Positions 8,025 through 15,752 of a DNA stretch of 18,931 nt are shown in pieces. Numbering within the stretch: the stretch's first letter is position 1; the number at the start of each line of letters is the position of its first letter. A model generated the notes under the pieces. That model did no database searches and was not told the origin of the DNA. It saw only the letters and a list, made by a program, of their open reading frames with translations. The stretch is from Firmicutes bacterium CAG:238 (lineage in GTDB: Bacteria; Bacillota; Clostridia; Peptostreptococcales; Anaerovoracaceae), in the NCBI GenBank assembly GCA_000435615.1, contig FR881965.1, forward strand, positions 1-18,931. The letters are read 5' to 3'. Made by a program: the position numbers and the translations under genes.

Positions 8025-10088
8025 ATGCCAAGAAGTTTTCCATTGGAAAAGACCAGAAATATCGGTATAATGGCGCATATTGATGCGGGCAAAACCACTA
8101 CTACGGAAAGAATTCTGTTCTACACAGGCAAAACTCATAAGTTAGGCGAAACTCACGAAGGTGCGGCTACTATGGACTGGATGGAACAAGAACAAGAGCG
8201 TGGTATCACTATAACCTCTGCTGCTACTACAGCACAATGGAAGAATTACAGAATTAACATAATCGATACTCCGGGACACGTAGACTTTACTGTAGAAGTT
8301 GAAAGATCTCTTAGAGTTCTGGATGGCGCAGTAACAGTACTTTGCGCTAAGGGTGGTGTTGAACCTCAGTCAGAAACAGTTTGGAGACAAGCTGAGAAGT
8401 ATGGCGTACCAAGAATGATCTTTGTTAACAAGATGGATATTATGGGGGCAGATTTCTTTAGAGTTGTCCAGATGGTTAAAGACAGACTCAAGGCGAATGC
8501 CGTACCGGTCCAGCTGCCAATTGGTGCTGAAGATAGTTTCGTTGGAATTATCGATTTAGTAGAAATGAAAGCAGAGATTTATAAGGACGAATTAGGTAAG
8601 GAATTTGAAATCACGGATATTCCTGCCGAAATGTCCGAACTTGCTCAGGAATGGAGAGAAAAACTCGTTGAATCCGTTGCGGAGACTGACGAAGAGCTGA
8701 TGATGAAATTCCTGGACGGGGAAGAATTGACTGTAAAAGAAATCAAAGAAGTAATCAGAAAAGAGACCATTGCGGGCCGCATGGTTCCTATGTTCTGCGG
8801 ATCTGCTTACAGAAATAAGGGCGTTCAGATGATGCTCGACGGAGTGGTTGATTATATGCCGTCCCCGCTGGACATCCCGCCAATCAAGGGTATTGACCCT
8901 AATACGGAAGAGGAAGTTGAAAGAGTTGCAGACGACAAAGGTCCATTCTCGGCTCTCGCATTCAAAATCATGGCTGACCCATTCGTTGGAAAGCTTGCAT
9001 TCTTCAGAGTATATTCAGGAACTTTACAGACAGGCTCCTATGTATACAACTCAACGAAGGGCAAGAAGGAAAGAATCGGCCGTATCCTGCAGATGCATGC
9101 AAACCACCGTCAGGAAATTGAAGAAGTTTACTCCGGTGATATCGCAGCTGCTGTAGGTCTTAAGACAACGACAACAGGGGATACGCTTTGTGACGAAAAG
9201 CACGAAGTAATCCTGGAGTCCATGAACTTCCCGGATCCGGTAATTGAAATCGCTATCGAACCTAAGACAAAAGCAGGCCAGGAAAAGATGGGTATCGCAC
9301 TTGCAAAACTTGCAGAAGAAGACCCTACTTTCAAGACTTATACCAATGCAGATACCGGACAGACCATCATCGCAGGCATGGGTGAACTTCACCTTGAAAT
9401 TATCGTAGACAGACTTCTCAGAGAATTCAAGGTAGAAGCAAATGTCGGCAAGCCGCAGGTTTCCTACAAAGAAACACTTACGGCGACAGCGGATGTCGAT
9501 CACAAGTATGCGAAGCAGTCCGGCGGCCGTGGTCAGTACGGTCATGTTAAGATCAGAGTATATCCTAGAGAAGCAGGTACCGGCTTTGAATTCAAGAATT
9601 CCATCGTCGGCGGCGCGATTCCGAAGGAATACATTCCTAAGATCGAAGAAGGTATCGTAGAAGCGATGGAAAACGGTCCGATCGCAGGATACCAGGTAGT
9701 AGATGTGGGCGTTGAGCTTTACGACGGTTCCTACCATGAAGTTGACTCATCCGAAATGGCATTCAAGATTGCCGCTTCCATGGCATTCAGAGAAGCAGCC
9801 AAGAAGGCAAAACCGGTACTTCTTGAACCTATCATGAAGGTTGAAGTTACGGTTCCGGAAAACTACATGGGCGATGTAATCGGCGATATTTCTTCCAGAA
9901 GAGGAAGAATCGAAGGTTCCGACATCAACATGGGCGCTGCAGCAATCAGAGGATTCGTTCCGCTTTCGGAAATGTTCGGATATGCGACAGACCTCAGATC
10001 CAAAACGCAGGGCAGAGGCGTTTATGTTATGCAGATGGATCACTTCGAAAAGCTGCCTGACAGCCTGATCGAAAAAATCAATAAGTAA
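8025..10088 (+). CDS. fusA: Translation elongation factor G
   Basis: GTPase that drives ribosomal translocation and, with ribosome recycling factor, recycling. It is 687 residues, full length. GTP motifs: P-loop AHIDAGKT (17-24), switch I RGITI (59-63), DTPGH (81-85), NKMD (135-138) and GSA near 262. Domains II-V follow, including the domain IV stretch GGRGQYGHVKI near 500 and the domain V SSRRGRIEG block near 625. The ATG lies 8 bases after GGGAGG. It follows rpsG by 58 bases and precedes tuf by 55, with no terminator between, so it is in the str operon. Confidence 0.98.
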   Translation: MPRSFPLEKTRNIGIMAHIDAGKTTTTERILFYTGKTHKLGETHEGAATMDWMEQEQERGITITSAATTAQWKNYRINIIDTPGHVDFTVEVERSLRVLDGAVTVLCAKGGVEPQSETVWRQAEKYGVPRMIFVNKMDIMGADFFRVVQMVKDRLKANAVPVQLPIGAEDSFVGIIDLVEMKAEIYKDELGKEFEITDIPAEMSELAQEWREKLVESVAETDEELMMKFLDGEELTVKEIKEVIRKETIAGRMVPMFCGSAYRNKGVQMMLDGVVDYMPSPLDIPPIKGIDPNTEEEVERVADDKGPFSALAFKIMADPFVGKLAFFRVYSGTLQTGSYVYNSTKGKKERIGRILQMHANHRQEIEEVYSGDIAAAVGLKTTTTGDTLCDEKHEVILESMNFPDPVIEIAIEPKTKAGQEKMGIALAKLAEEDPTFKTYTNADTGQTIIAGMGELHLEIIVDRLLREFKVEANVGKPQVSYKETLTATADVDHKYAKQSGGRGQYGHVKIRVYPREAGTGFEFKNSIVGGAIPKEYIPKIEEGIVEAMENGPIAGYQVVDVGVELYDGSYHEVDSSEMAFKIAASMAFREAAKKAKPVLLEPIMKVEVTVPENYMGDVIGDISSRRGRIEGSDINMGAAAIRGFVPLSEMFGYATDLRSKTQGRGVYVMQMDHFEKLPDSLIEKINK

Positions 10089-10143
10089 TAACCAATAACC
10101 ATTAAAATATTTAATTAACCTTAATTTGGGAGGAAATTTCAAA

Positions 10144-11337
10144 ATGGCAAAACAGAAATTCGAAAGAACAAAACCGCATATTAACATCGGTACAATCGGT
10201 CACGTAGACCACGGTAAGACAACCCTTACAGCAGCAATCACAAAGGTTCTCCACCAGAGATACGGTCTTGGTGAAAACGTAGAATTCGACCAGATCGACA
10301 AAGCTCCGGAAGAAAGAGAAAGAGGTATCACAATTTCTACAGCACACGTAGAATACGAAACACCGAACAGACACTACGCACACGTAGACTGCCCGGGCCA
10401 CGCTGACTATGTAAAGAACATGATCACAGGTGCAGCACAGATGGACGGAGCAATCCTTGTAGTAGCAGCAACAGACGGACCGATGCCGCAGACAAGAGAA
10501 CACATTCTTCTTTCCAGACAGGTAGGTGTACCATACATCATCGTATTCCTGAACAAGTGCGATATGGTAGACGACGAAGAACTGCTTGACCTTGTAGAAA
10601 TGGAAGTAAGAGAATTACTTGATGACTATGAATTCCCGGGAGATGACACACCAATCATCAGAGGATCCGCACTTATGGCATTAGAAGATCCTGCAGGCCC
10701 ATGGGGAGACAAGATTGTAGAACTGTTCGAAGCAGTAGACAGCTACATTCCTGAACCGGAAAGAGACAACGATAAGCCATTCCTGATGCCGGTAGAAGAC
10801 GTATTCTCCATCACAGGACGTGGAACAGTAGCAACAGGAAGAGTAGAAAGAGGCGTACTTGAAGTAGGAAACGAAGTAGAAATCGTAGGACTGACAGAAG
10901 AGAAGAGAAAAGTAGTTGTAACCGGAGTAGAAATGTTCAGAAAGCTTCTTGACAGAGCAGAAACAGGCGACAACATCGGAGCACTTTTAAGAGGCGTACA
11001 GAGAAACGAAATCGAAAGAGGACAGGTACTCTGCGCACCGGGCTCGATTCACCCGCACACACACTTCAAGGGACAGGTATACGTACTGAAGAAAGAAGAA
11101 GGCGGAAGACATACACCGTTCTTCAACGGATATAGACCGCAGTTCTATTTCAGAACAACAGACGTAACAGGCGACCTTCAGCTTCCGGAAGGAACAGAAA
11201 TGTGCATGCCTGGAGATAACATCATCATGGAAGTAAAGCTGATCACACCGATCGCAATCGAAGAAGGACTTAGATTCGCTATTCGTGAAGGCGGAAGAAC
11301 AGTAGGTTCCGGCGTAGTTACAGAGATTATCGAATAA
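10144..11337 (+). CDS. tuf: Translation elongation factor Tu
   Basis: GTPase that delivers aminoacyl-tRNA to the ribosomal A site; 397 residues, standard length. Motifs: GHVDHGKT (19-26), RGITIS (60-65), DCPGH (82-86), NKCD (137-140), then beta-barrel domains 2 and 3. The start is the ATG at 10144 (MAKQKFERTKPH). An in-frame TTG at 10126 is rejected because it overlaps the GGGAGG ribosome binding site (10128-10133). Codon use is extreme: 34 of 37 Val codons are GTA, three are GTT and none are GTC or GTG, well beyond the mixed use in rpoB, rpoC or fusA. That fits one of the most highly expressed genes. Last gene before a strong terminator. Confidence 0.98.
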   Translation: MAKQKFERTKPHINIGTIGHVDHGKTTLTAAITKVLHQRYGLGENVEFDQIDKAPEERERGITISTAHVEYETPNRHYAHVDCPGHADYVKNMITGAAQMDGAILVVAATDGPMPQTREHILLSRQVGVPYIIVFLNKCDMVDDEELLDLVEMEVRELLDDYEFPGDDTPIIRGSALMALEDPAGPWGDKIVELFEAVDSYIPEPERDNDKPFLMPVEDVFSITGRGTVATGRVERGVLEVGNEVEIVGLTEEKRKVVVTGVEMFRKLLDRAETGDNIGALLRGVQRNEIERGQVLCAPGSIHPHTHFKGQVYVLKKEEGGRHTPFFNGYRPQFYFRTTDVTGDLQLPEGTEMCMPGDNIIMEVKLITPIAIEEGLRFAIREGGRTVGSGVVTEIIE

Positions 11338-11377
11338 GAATCTCTGCGTCATTAAACGCATATAAGCTAAATTGAGG

Positions 11378-11402
11378 GCGGCTCCGCGAGGGGCCGCTTT
11401 TT
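11378..11402 (+). terminator. Rho-independent terminator after tuf
   Basis: An 8-bp GC-rich stem, GCGGCTCC (11378-11385) with GGGGCCGC (11390-11397), one G-U pair, a GCGA tetraloop and a T run at 11398-11402. It closes the rpsL-rpsG-fusA-tuf transcript. The next gene starts 21 bases later with no clear promoter between, so it may depend on read-through. Confidence 0.9.
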
Positions 11403-11422
11403 AAAAACACACGGAGGAAAAG

Positions 11423-11971
11423 ATGGATTTAGTTAAAGGAATAAAAGAAAGAAGAAGCATAAGAAAATTTCAGGACAAACCAATTGACAGAAAGCTGATT
11501 GAGGAAATCGTGGAAACCGCAAGATTTGCACCTTCATGGAAGAACACGCAGATTGTCAGATATCTTGTGGTTGACGACAAAGAGAAGATTGCAGCTATTG
11601 CAAACAGCAAATGCACTTACGGCTTTGACTATAATATCAAAGCAATCGCAGGAGCACCGGCAGTTGTGATTCTTACATTCGTGGAAGGCCGTTCGGGTTT
11701 TGATAAGGATGGAAGTTTTTCGACTCCGAAAGGTGAGGGATGGCAGATGTTCGATGCCGGAATCGCAGCGCAGACATTCTGTCTTGCGGCTCACGAAAAG
11801 GGCCTCGGAACCGTTATTCAGGGCTATTTTGATGATGCTGAATTAAAAAAAGTCCTCCCGATTCCGGAAGGACAGCAGGTTGGAGCGGTAATTCCTATCG
11901 GATATCCAACGGAAGCTGAGGTTGCGGCTCCGCCGAGGAAAGAAGCCTCAGAGCTGCTTACTTTTATCTGA
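11423..11971 (+). CDS. Nitroreductase-family FMN oxidoreductase
   Basis: Predicted cytosolic FMN-dependent, NAD(P)H-using reductase; the physiological substrate cannot be read from sequence. It is 182 residues, a compact member of the family. Evidence: the N-terminal RRSIRKF (FMN-phosphate contact, about 10-16), ARFAPSWKNTQ (about 33-43) and the C-terminal GLGT signature near 127-130. The ribosome binding site GGAGG (11413-11417) precedes the ATG by 5 bases. It follows the tuf terminator directly and I see no convincing promoter of its own. Its 3' end overlaps the convergent permease gene by 24 bases. Confidence 0.9.
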   Translation: MDLVKGIKERRSIRKFQDKPIDRKLIEEIVETARFAPSWKNTQIVRYLVVDDKEKIAAIANSKCTYGFDYNIKAIAGAPAVVILTFVEGRSGFDKDGSFSTPKGEGWQMFDAGIAAQTFCLAAHEKGLGTVIQGYFDDAELKKVLPIPEGQQVGAVIPIGYPTEAEVAAPPRKEASELLTFI

Positions 11972-12847
11972 TCTTGTGAGCACAGCAAGTGCGGAAACAG
12001 TTATAACCATGCCGAGAATCCCAAGCACGCTTGGGATTTCGTTATATAACAGGATTCCGAATATCATTGCGGAAACGGGTTCGGCACCGCAGGAAAGAAT
12101 CGCGGCATTGCCCGAGTCAATGCGCTGAATCGCATTCGTATACAGAAAGTTCGGCATAATTGAGGTTACAAGCGCCTGCGCCAAATATACCAGTGAACCG
12201 TTAAGCGGATCGGAAGCAACATATCCGACAAACATGTTCCAATCGGCAAACGGTGCCAGGACGAGCGAGGTAAAGGCGAACGCATACAGATTAATCGTGA
12301 GCGCATTATAACCTGCAGAGGTCAACTGCTTTGAGTTGAGCGTGTAAACCGCATTGAAAAGCGCGGAACCAAGTCCGGTAGCGATGCCCAAAAAACTCCA
12401 GGCAATGTCGGAATTTTTTTCAAAGACTCCGGCAAGCAGTGCACACCCTGTAAGAGCGGCAAGCATGCAGCTGACTTTTACAAGCGTGATTTTTTCGTGA
12501 AAAAACAAGGCTCCAAAAAAAAGCACGAAAATCGGGCACAGACCAAGAAGCACAGAAGCAAGTGACAAGGTAAGCCGTGCGACGGTCAGGTTGTAGCAGG
12601 TATTCATCAAAAGATAGCCGTTTATCGACAGGGAAAGAAAAAGCGGAATATTGCGCAGCTGTATTTTTAAAAGACTCCTGTCATAAAAAAGAAAAAACAA
12701 AAACACCAGGACACTGCCGGTAATTGATCTGGAAAACATTACGGTTATTGTATTGAATCCGGCAGCGGAGAGCGTTCTAACGAAAATTCCGGATGCTCCC
12801 CAGCATGCCCCCGCCGCAAGCGGCATCAAAACAGCAAATCGGTTCAT
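11948..12847 (-). CDS. EamA/DMT-superfamily permease
   Basis: Integral membrane transporter of the drug/metabolite type, 299 residues. About ten hydrophobic helices are visible in two repeated halves (about 5-145 and 150-290), as in EamA duplications. The N-terminus has the typical AGACWGASGIFVRTL segment, and the second half carries NFLYTNAIQR and an AEPVSAMIFGILLYNE stretch near the end. Substrate unknown; family members export amino acids, metabolites or drugs. The start is supported by an AAAGGA site (complement of 12858-12863) 10 bases before the ATG and by a good promoter at 12892-12920. It is the only clear minus-strand gene here. Confidence 0.92.
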   Translation of the reverse strand: MNRFAVLMPLAAGACWGASGIFVRTLSAAGFNTITVMFSRSITGSVLVFLFFLFYDRSLLKIQLRNIPLFLSLSINGYLLMNTCYNLTVARLTLSLASVLLGLCPIFVLFFGALFFHEKITLVKVSCMLAALTGCALLAGVFEKNSDIAWSFLGIATGLGSALFNAVYTLNSKQLTSAGYNALTINLYAFAFTSLVLAPFADWNMFVGYVASDPLNGSLVYLAQALVTSIMPNFLYTNAIQRIDSGNAAILSCGAEPVSAMIFGILLYNEIPSVLGILGMVITVSALAVLTRSDKSKQL

Positions 12848-12891
12848 GATTATAAATCCTTTACATGCATAATTTCAATCTATGATAAGCG

Positions 12892-12920
12892 ATTATATCA
12901 CTGCTCGGAGGCTTTGTAAA
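12892..12920 (-). promoter_or_regulatory. Promoter for the EamA permease gene
   Basis: On the minus strand: TTTACA (complement of 12915-12920), a 17-bp spacer, then TATAAT (complement of 12892-12897) preceded by TGA, giving an extended -10. The leader to the ATG at 12847 is about 40 bases. Confidence 0.7.
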
Positions 12921-12932
12921 TGATATAAGCTA

Positions 12933-12961
12933 TTGCCAAACCCGGCGAAAAGATATATAAT
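12933..12961 (+). promoter_or_regulatory. Promoter-like sequence reading toward the LCP gene
   Basis: TTGCCA (12933-12938), 17 bp, TATAAT (12956-12961). It is back to back with the permease promoter. The predicted transcript start is about 12968, only a few bases before a terminator hairpin at 12971-12993, so its transcript would mostly stop within about 25 bases. It may be a remnant or part of a junction. Confidence 0.5.
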
Positions 12962-12970
12962 ACTCGAAAG

Positions 12971-12993
12971 AAGCCTTGTGTAAGGCTTTTTTT
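12971..12993 (+). terminator. Orphan Rho-independent terminator
   Basis: AAGCCTT (12971-12977), loop GTGT, AAGGCTT (12982-12988), with T at 12987-12993: a perfect 7-bp stem and seven Ts in + strand orientation. No + strand gene lies within 1 kb upstream (the nearest, the nitroreductase, ends at 11971), so it has no obvious client. Confidence 0.75.
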
Positions 12994-13020
12994 GTGGGAG
13001 AGAAAACAGCAAAATATAGA
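12992..13020 (+). promoter_or_regulatory. Possible promoter for the LCP gene
   Basis: TTGTGG (12992-12997), 17 bp, TATAGA (13015-13020), placed after the orphan terminator. It would give a leader of roughly 13 bases containing the AGAGG ribosome binding site (13029-13033). The -35 match is poor. Confidence 0.35.
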
Positions 13021-13039
13021 ACATACATAGAGGTATTTT

Positions 13040-14599
13040 ATGAGAAAAGACAGACAGAAAGAAATTATGGCACAGCTTGAGGCGGAAAAGCGTGCATCGA
13101 GAAAAGTGAAGGGGATTGCATTTTTCAGGACGCTTGCGGTTATCTACACAATATTGGCATGTGCATTTATCGCACTGCTTTGTTGGCTCAATGTACTGCC
13201 CGCAAAGTATTTGTACAGCGGAATCGGGCTGCTTGCGGTTGCGAGTATTTTTATTGTACCGGTGATGTTCAGCAGAAACGGGATAAAGAGCAGAAGAAAC
13301 GCGGCTGCGATTATAGCAGTGCTCTTGATAGGGGTCTTCGGAGTAGGAACATATTATCTTGCGGATACACTCGATTTCCTGGATAATATTTCGCAGGGGA
13401 TTGCGGCAACGGAAGATTATTATGTGGTTGTCAGAAACGAAGGAACAGCCGAGGCAGAAGCGGAGGGCGCGGCAGAAGCAGACATCAGCACCCTTGCCGG
13501 ACAGACAATCGGAACCTATATGTCACACGACCTTGCTTATTCGGAGGCAAAGAGCAAGCTTCAGGGAGAAGTTTCCGTTGAGTATGCCTATGTGGATACC
13601 GCAAAGGACACAATCGTTAAGCTTTTGAACGGCGAATACAATGCGATTTTCTTGAGCGCCGCTTCGTATGAGAGCATGAAGAGCAGCTCGGATACGGAAA
13701 TGGAGGCTTTGAATATTGCGGAAAAAACCAAAGTGCTTTACACGGTTTCGATGCCTATAGAATCTGAAGACAGAACATCGTCGGTTGACGTTACAAAAGA
13801 ATCCTTCAATATATATATCAGCGGATCGGATATGGAAGGCTCGATTGACATTCCGAACCGAACCGATGTAAACATGATTGCAACGGTTAATCCGATAACG
13901 CATGAAGTGCTTCTCACATCGATACCGAGAGATTATTATGTACAGCTGCCGAGCAAGGGGGCGAGCGACAAGCTTACACATTCGAGCCTTTACGGCATAC
14001 AGGAAAGCATCGGTGCAATCGAGAATCAGCTTGGAATCGACATCAATTATTATCTGCGTGTCAATTACAGCACGGTGATGAAACTGGTTGATGCAATCGG
14101 CGGAATCGAAATTGAATCCGACAGAGACTTCTACACGTCGGGAATGAAAGGGATGCCGGAACTTAACGGACATCATTTTGTAAAGGGAATCAATAAGGTT
14201 GACGGCAAACTTGCACTTGCTTTTTGCAGAGAGAGACATTCCTTCCCGGAAGGCGATATGAAGAGAAACGAAAATCAGCAGCAGGTGATGGAAGCAATTA
14301 TAAAGAAATGCACCAAGAGCACTACAATTCTTACGAAATATACCGCACTGCTTGATGCGGTTAAAGATAATCTTGCAACGAATATGACCACCGACGAGAT
14401 GTCAAGCATCGTGAAGATGCAGATTGACCAGATGCCGGACTGGAAAATATCCAAGCAGTCGATAAAGGGAACAAACGGTTTTGAATACTGCTATGCACTC
14501 GGATTTAATGCAAGTACGGTAGACGCAATTCCGGAAGAAGAGATGAAAGCACTCGACAAAATCGTGAAAGTATCGGAAAATACTTTGGAAAATAGTTAA
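13040..14599 (+). CDS. LytR-CpsA-Psr (LCP) family cell-wall glycopolymer ligase
   Basis: Membrane protein of the family that attaches teichoic acids or capsule-like polymers to peptidoglycan. It is 519 residues: a charged cytoplasmic start (1-25), three hydrophobic helices (about 30-50, 57-77, 88-107), an extracellular accessory region (about 115-245), then the LCP core from about 256. Core marks are ISGSDM, TDVNM, SIPRDYYV with Arg297, and CRERH (396-400) followed by GDMKRN. The accessory region (LAGQTIGTY ... LLNGEYNAIFL) resembles the extra domain of CpsA-type members. Its 145-151 stretch is Ala/Glu-rich. The start ATG lies 6 bases after AGAGG. It ends 10 bases before the ribosomal promoter and has no clear terminator of its own. 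Confidence 0.9.
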   Translation: MRKDRQKEIMAQLEAEKRASRKVKGIAFFRTLAVIYTILACAFIALLCWLNVLPAKYLYSGIGLLAVASIFIVPVMFSRNGIKSRRNAAAIIAVLLIGVFGVGTYYLADTLDFLDNISQGIAATEDYYVVVRNEGTAEAEAEGAAEADISTLAGQTIGTYMSHDLAYSEAKSKLQGEVSVEYAYVDTAKDTIVKLLNGEYNAIFLSAASYESMKSSSDTEMEALNIAEKTKVLYTVSMPIESEDRTSSVDVTKESFNIYISGSDMEGSIDIPNRTDVNMIATVNPITHEVLLTSIPRDYYVQLPSKGASDKLTHSSLYGIQESIGAIENQLGIDINYYLRVNYSTVMKLVDAIGGIEIESDRDFYTSGMKGMPELNGHHFVKGINKVDGKLALAFCRERHSFPEGDMKRNENQQQVMEAIIKKCTKSTTILTKYTALLDAVKDNLATNMTTDEMSSIVKMQIDQMPDWKISKQSIKGTNGFEYCYALGFNASTVDAIPEEEMKALDKIVKVSENTLENS

Positions 14600-14608
14600 A
14601 AAAGCATA

Positions 14609-14637
14609 TTGACATTGAAAAAGCACTGTTTTATAAT
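14609..14637 (+). promoter_or_regulatory. Consensus promoter for rpmG-secE-nusG-rplK...
   Basis: A perfect TTGACA (14609-14614), 17-bp spacer and TATAAT (14632-14637), starting 10 bases after the LCP stop. The predicted start is about 14644. It should be a very strong sigma-A promoter and drives the first ribosomal unit. Confidence 0.88.
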
Positions 14638-14665
14638 TAATAGGCAACTTTATGATTATGCGTAA

Positions 14666-14694
14666 CAGAGCTTCTTACAAAAGGGCTCTGAATT
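14666..14694 (+). promoter_or_regulatory. Leader hairpin upstream of rpmG
   Basis: CAGAGC (14666-14671) pairs perfectly with GCTCTG (14685-14690), extendable by two T-G pairs, and is followed by AATTTT. It sits about 22 bases into the predicted leader. The T run is short, so it is at best a weak terminator (perhaps for LCP read-through) or a leader structure. The rpmG ribosome binding site CGGAGG (14705-14710) is outside it. Confidence 0.4.
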
Positions 14695-14719
14695 TTGAGT
14701 TAAACGGAGGACAATCAAC

Positions 14720-14869
14720 ATGAGAGTTAAAGTTATGTTAGCATGCACTGAGTGCAAGCAGAGGAACTACAATACGATGAAGAACAAGAAGAATGACCCT
14801 GACCGTATTGAAATGATGAAGTACTGCAGATTCTGCAAGAAACATACTCTTCACAAGGAAACAAAATAA
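14720..14869 (+). CDS. rpmG: 50S ribosomal protein L33 (zinc-ribbon type)
   Basis: A 49-residue small basic large-subunit protein, starting MRVKVMLACTEC. Two CxxC pairs, C9/C12 and C36/C39, form a zinc ribbon, so this is the zinc-containing form that some bacteria replace with a zinc-free copy under zinc limitation. The ATG follows CGGAGG by 9 bases. It ends 12 bases before secE. The order rpmG-secE-nusG is classical; no tRNA-Trp lies between, unlike in some Bacillota. Confidence 0.97.
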   Translation: MRVKVMLACTECKQRNYNTMKNKKNDPDRIEMMKYCRFCKKHTLHKETK

Positions 14870-14881
14870 GGAGAGAACGAA

Positions 14882-15106
14882 ATGGCTAATAAAGACGCAA
14901 CAAAGAAAAGAGCCAGCTTTAAGGAATATTTCAAGTCCGTAAGGGTTGAAATGAAGAAAGTTGTATGGCCGACAAAGAAAGAAACAATATCCTATACAGC
15001 TGTCGTAATCGCTACATGTGCTGTTTTCGCACTTGGTTTTTGGCTTATCGACACAGGCGTTTTGGCTGCACTTAAGGCAGTTCTTAACATCACTATGCCG
15101 AACTAG
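14882..15106 (+). CDS. secE: Preprotein translocase subunit SecE
   Basis: Small essential subunit of the SecYEG membrane channel, 74 residues. This is the short single-helix form: an amphipathic N-terminal part with the conserved EMKKVVWPTKKET (21-33), then one membrane helix (about 36-60). The ribosome binding site AAGGAGAG overlaps the end of rpmG, implying coupled translation. It precedes nusG by 56 bases. Confidence 0.96.
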   Translation: MANKDATKKRASFKEYFKSVRVEMKKVVWPTKKETISYTAVVIATCAVFALGFWLIDTGVLAALKAVLNITMPN

Positions 15107-15162
15107 ACGCAGGCTTGAAATCTTAATTTTATTACTTAAATAATCGAAAAGAAGGTACGAGA

Positions 15163-15735
15163 ATGTCAGATTTTGAGAACAAAGGCGTTTCCCCTCTCGA
15201 AGGAGAAGGAATCAGAGGTGACGGTCAAGCGAAATGGTATGTTGTTCATACCTATTCGGGTCACGAAAACAAAGTAAAAGTGAATATCGAAAAAATGGTT
15301 GAAAACCGTGGGATGCAAGACCTGATTATCGACATCGTTGTACCTACCGAAGACAGAGTTGAAATAAAAGACGGGCAGCGCAAGATTAAAACAAGGAAGA
15401 TGTTTCCGGGTTATGTAATTATAAAGATGATTGTTACCAACGAGTCTTGGTACCTTGTCAGAAACACGCAAGGGGTTACAGGTTTCGTAGGTCATGGCTC
15501 CGAACCGATTCCGCTTACGGATGAAGAAGTAGCGAGAATGGGTATAGAAAAAGTTTATATCGACCTTGATGTGGAAGTTGGCGAAACAGTAAGAGTTATC
15601 AGTGGTCCTTTCGAGAGCTTCATGGGCACGGTAGAAGAGATCAACAAAGAGAAACAGGTACTGCGAGTTAAGGTTTCCATGTTCGGTCGAGAAACACCTG
15701 TAGAATTGGAATTCAGTCAGGTGGATAAAATTTAA
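15163..15735 (+). CDS. nusG: Transcription elongation/antitermination factor NusG
   Basis: Binds the RNA polymerase clamp and affects pausing and, through its KOW domain, Rho or ribosome contacts. It is 190 residues: a variable start (1-24), an NGN domain from WYVVHTYSGHE (about 25) with FPGYVIIKM, NESWYLVRNTQGVTGFVG and the linker after VARMG, then a C-terminal KOW domain (VRVISGPFESFMGTVEEIN near 144). The start follows AAGAAGG. Directly before rplK with a 17-base gap that contains AAAGGAG. Confidence 0.97.
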   Translation: MSDFENKGVSPLEGEGIRGDGQAKWYVVHTYSGHENKVKVNIEKMVENRGMQDLIIDIVVPTEDRVEIKDGQRKIKTRKMFPGYVIIKMIVTNESWYLVRNTQGVTGFVGHGSEPIPLTDEEVARMGIEKVYIDLDVEVGETVRVISGPFESFMGTVEEINKEKQVLRVKVSMFGRETPVELEFSQVDKI

Positions 15736-15752
15736 AGAAAGGAGAAAACGAG

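Noticed and set aside
10126..10143. Upstream in-frame TTG start giving a 403-residue EF-Tu
   Set aside because: The TTG overlaps the GGGAGG ribosome binding site, and the ATG at 10144 gives the standard MAKxKFERxKPH N-terminus.
11935..11949. A terminator in the nitroreductase-permease overlap
   Set aside because: Only a 4-bp GAGG/CCTC stem is present and no T run follows on either strand.
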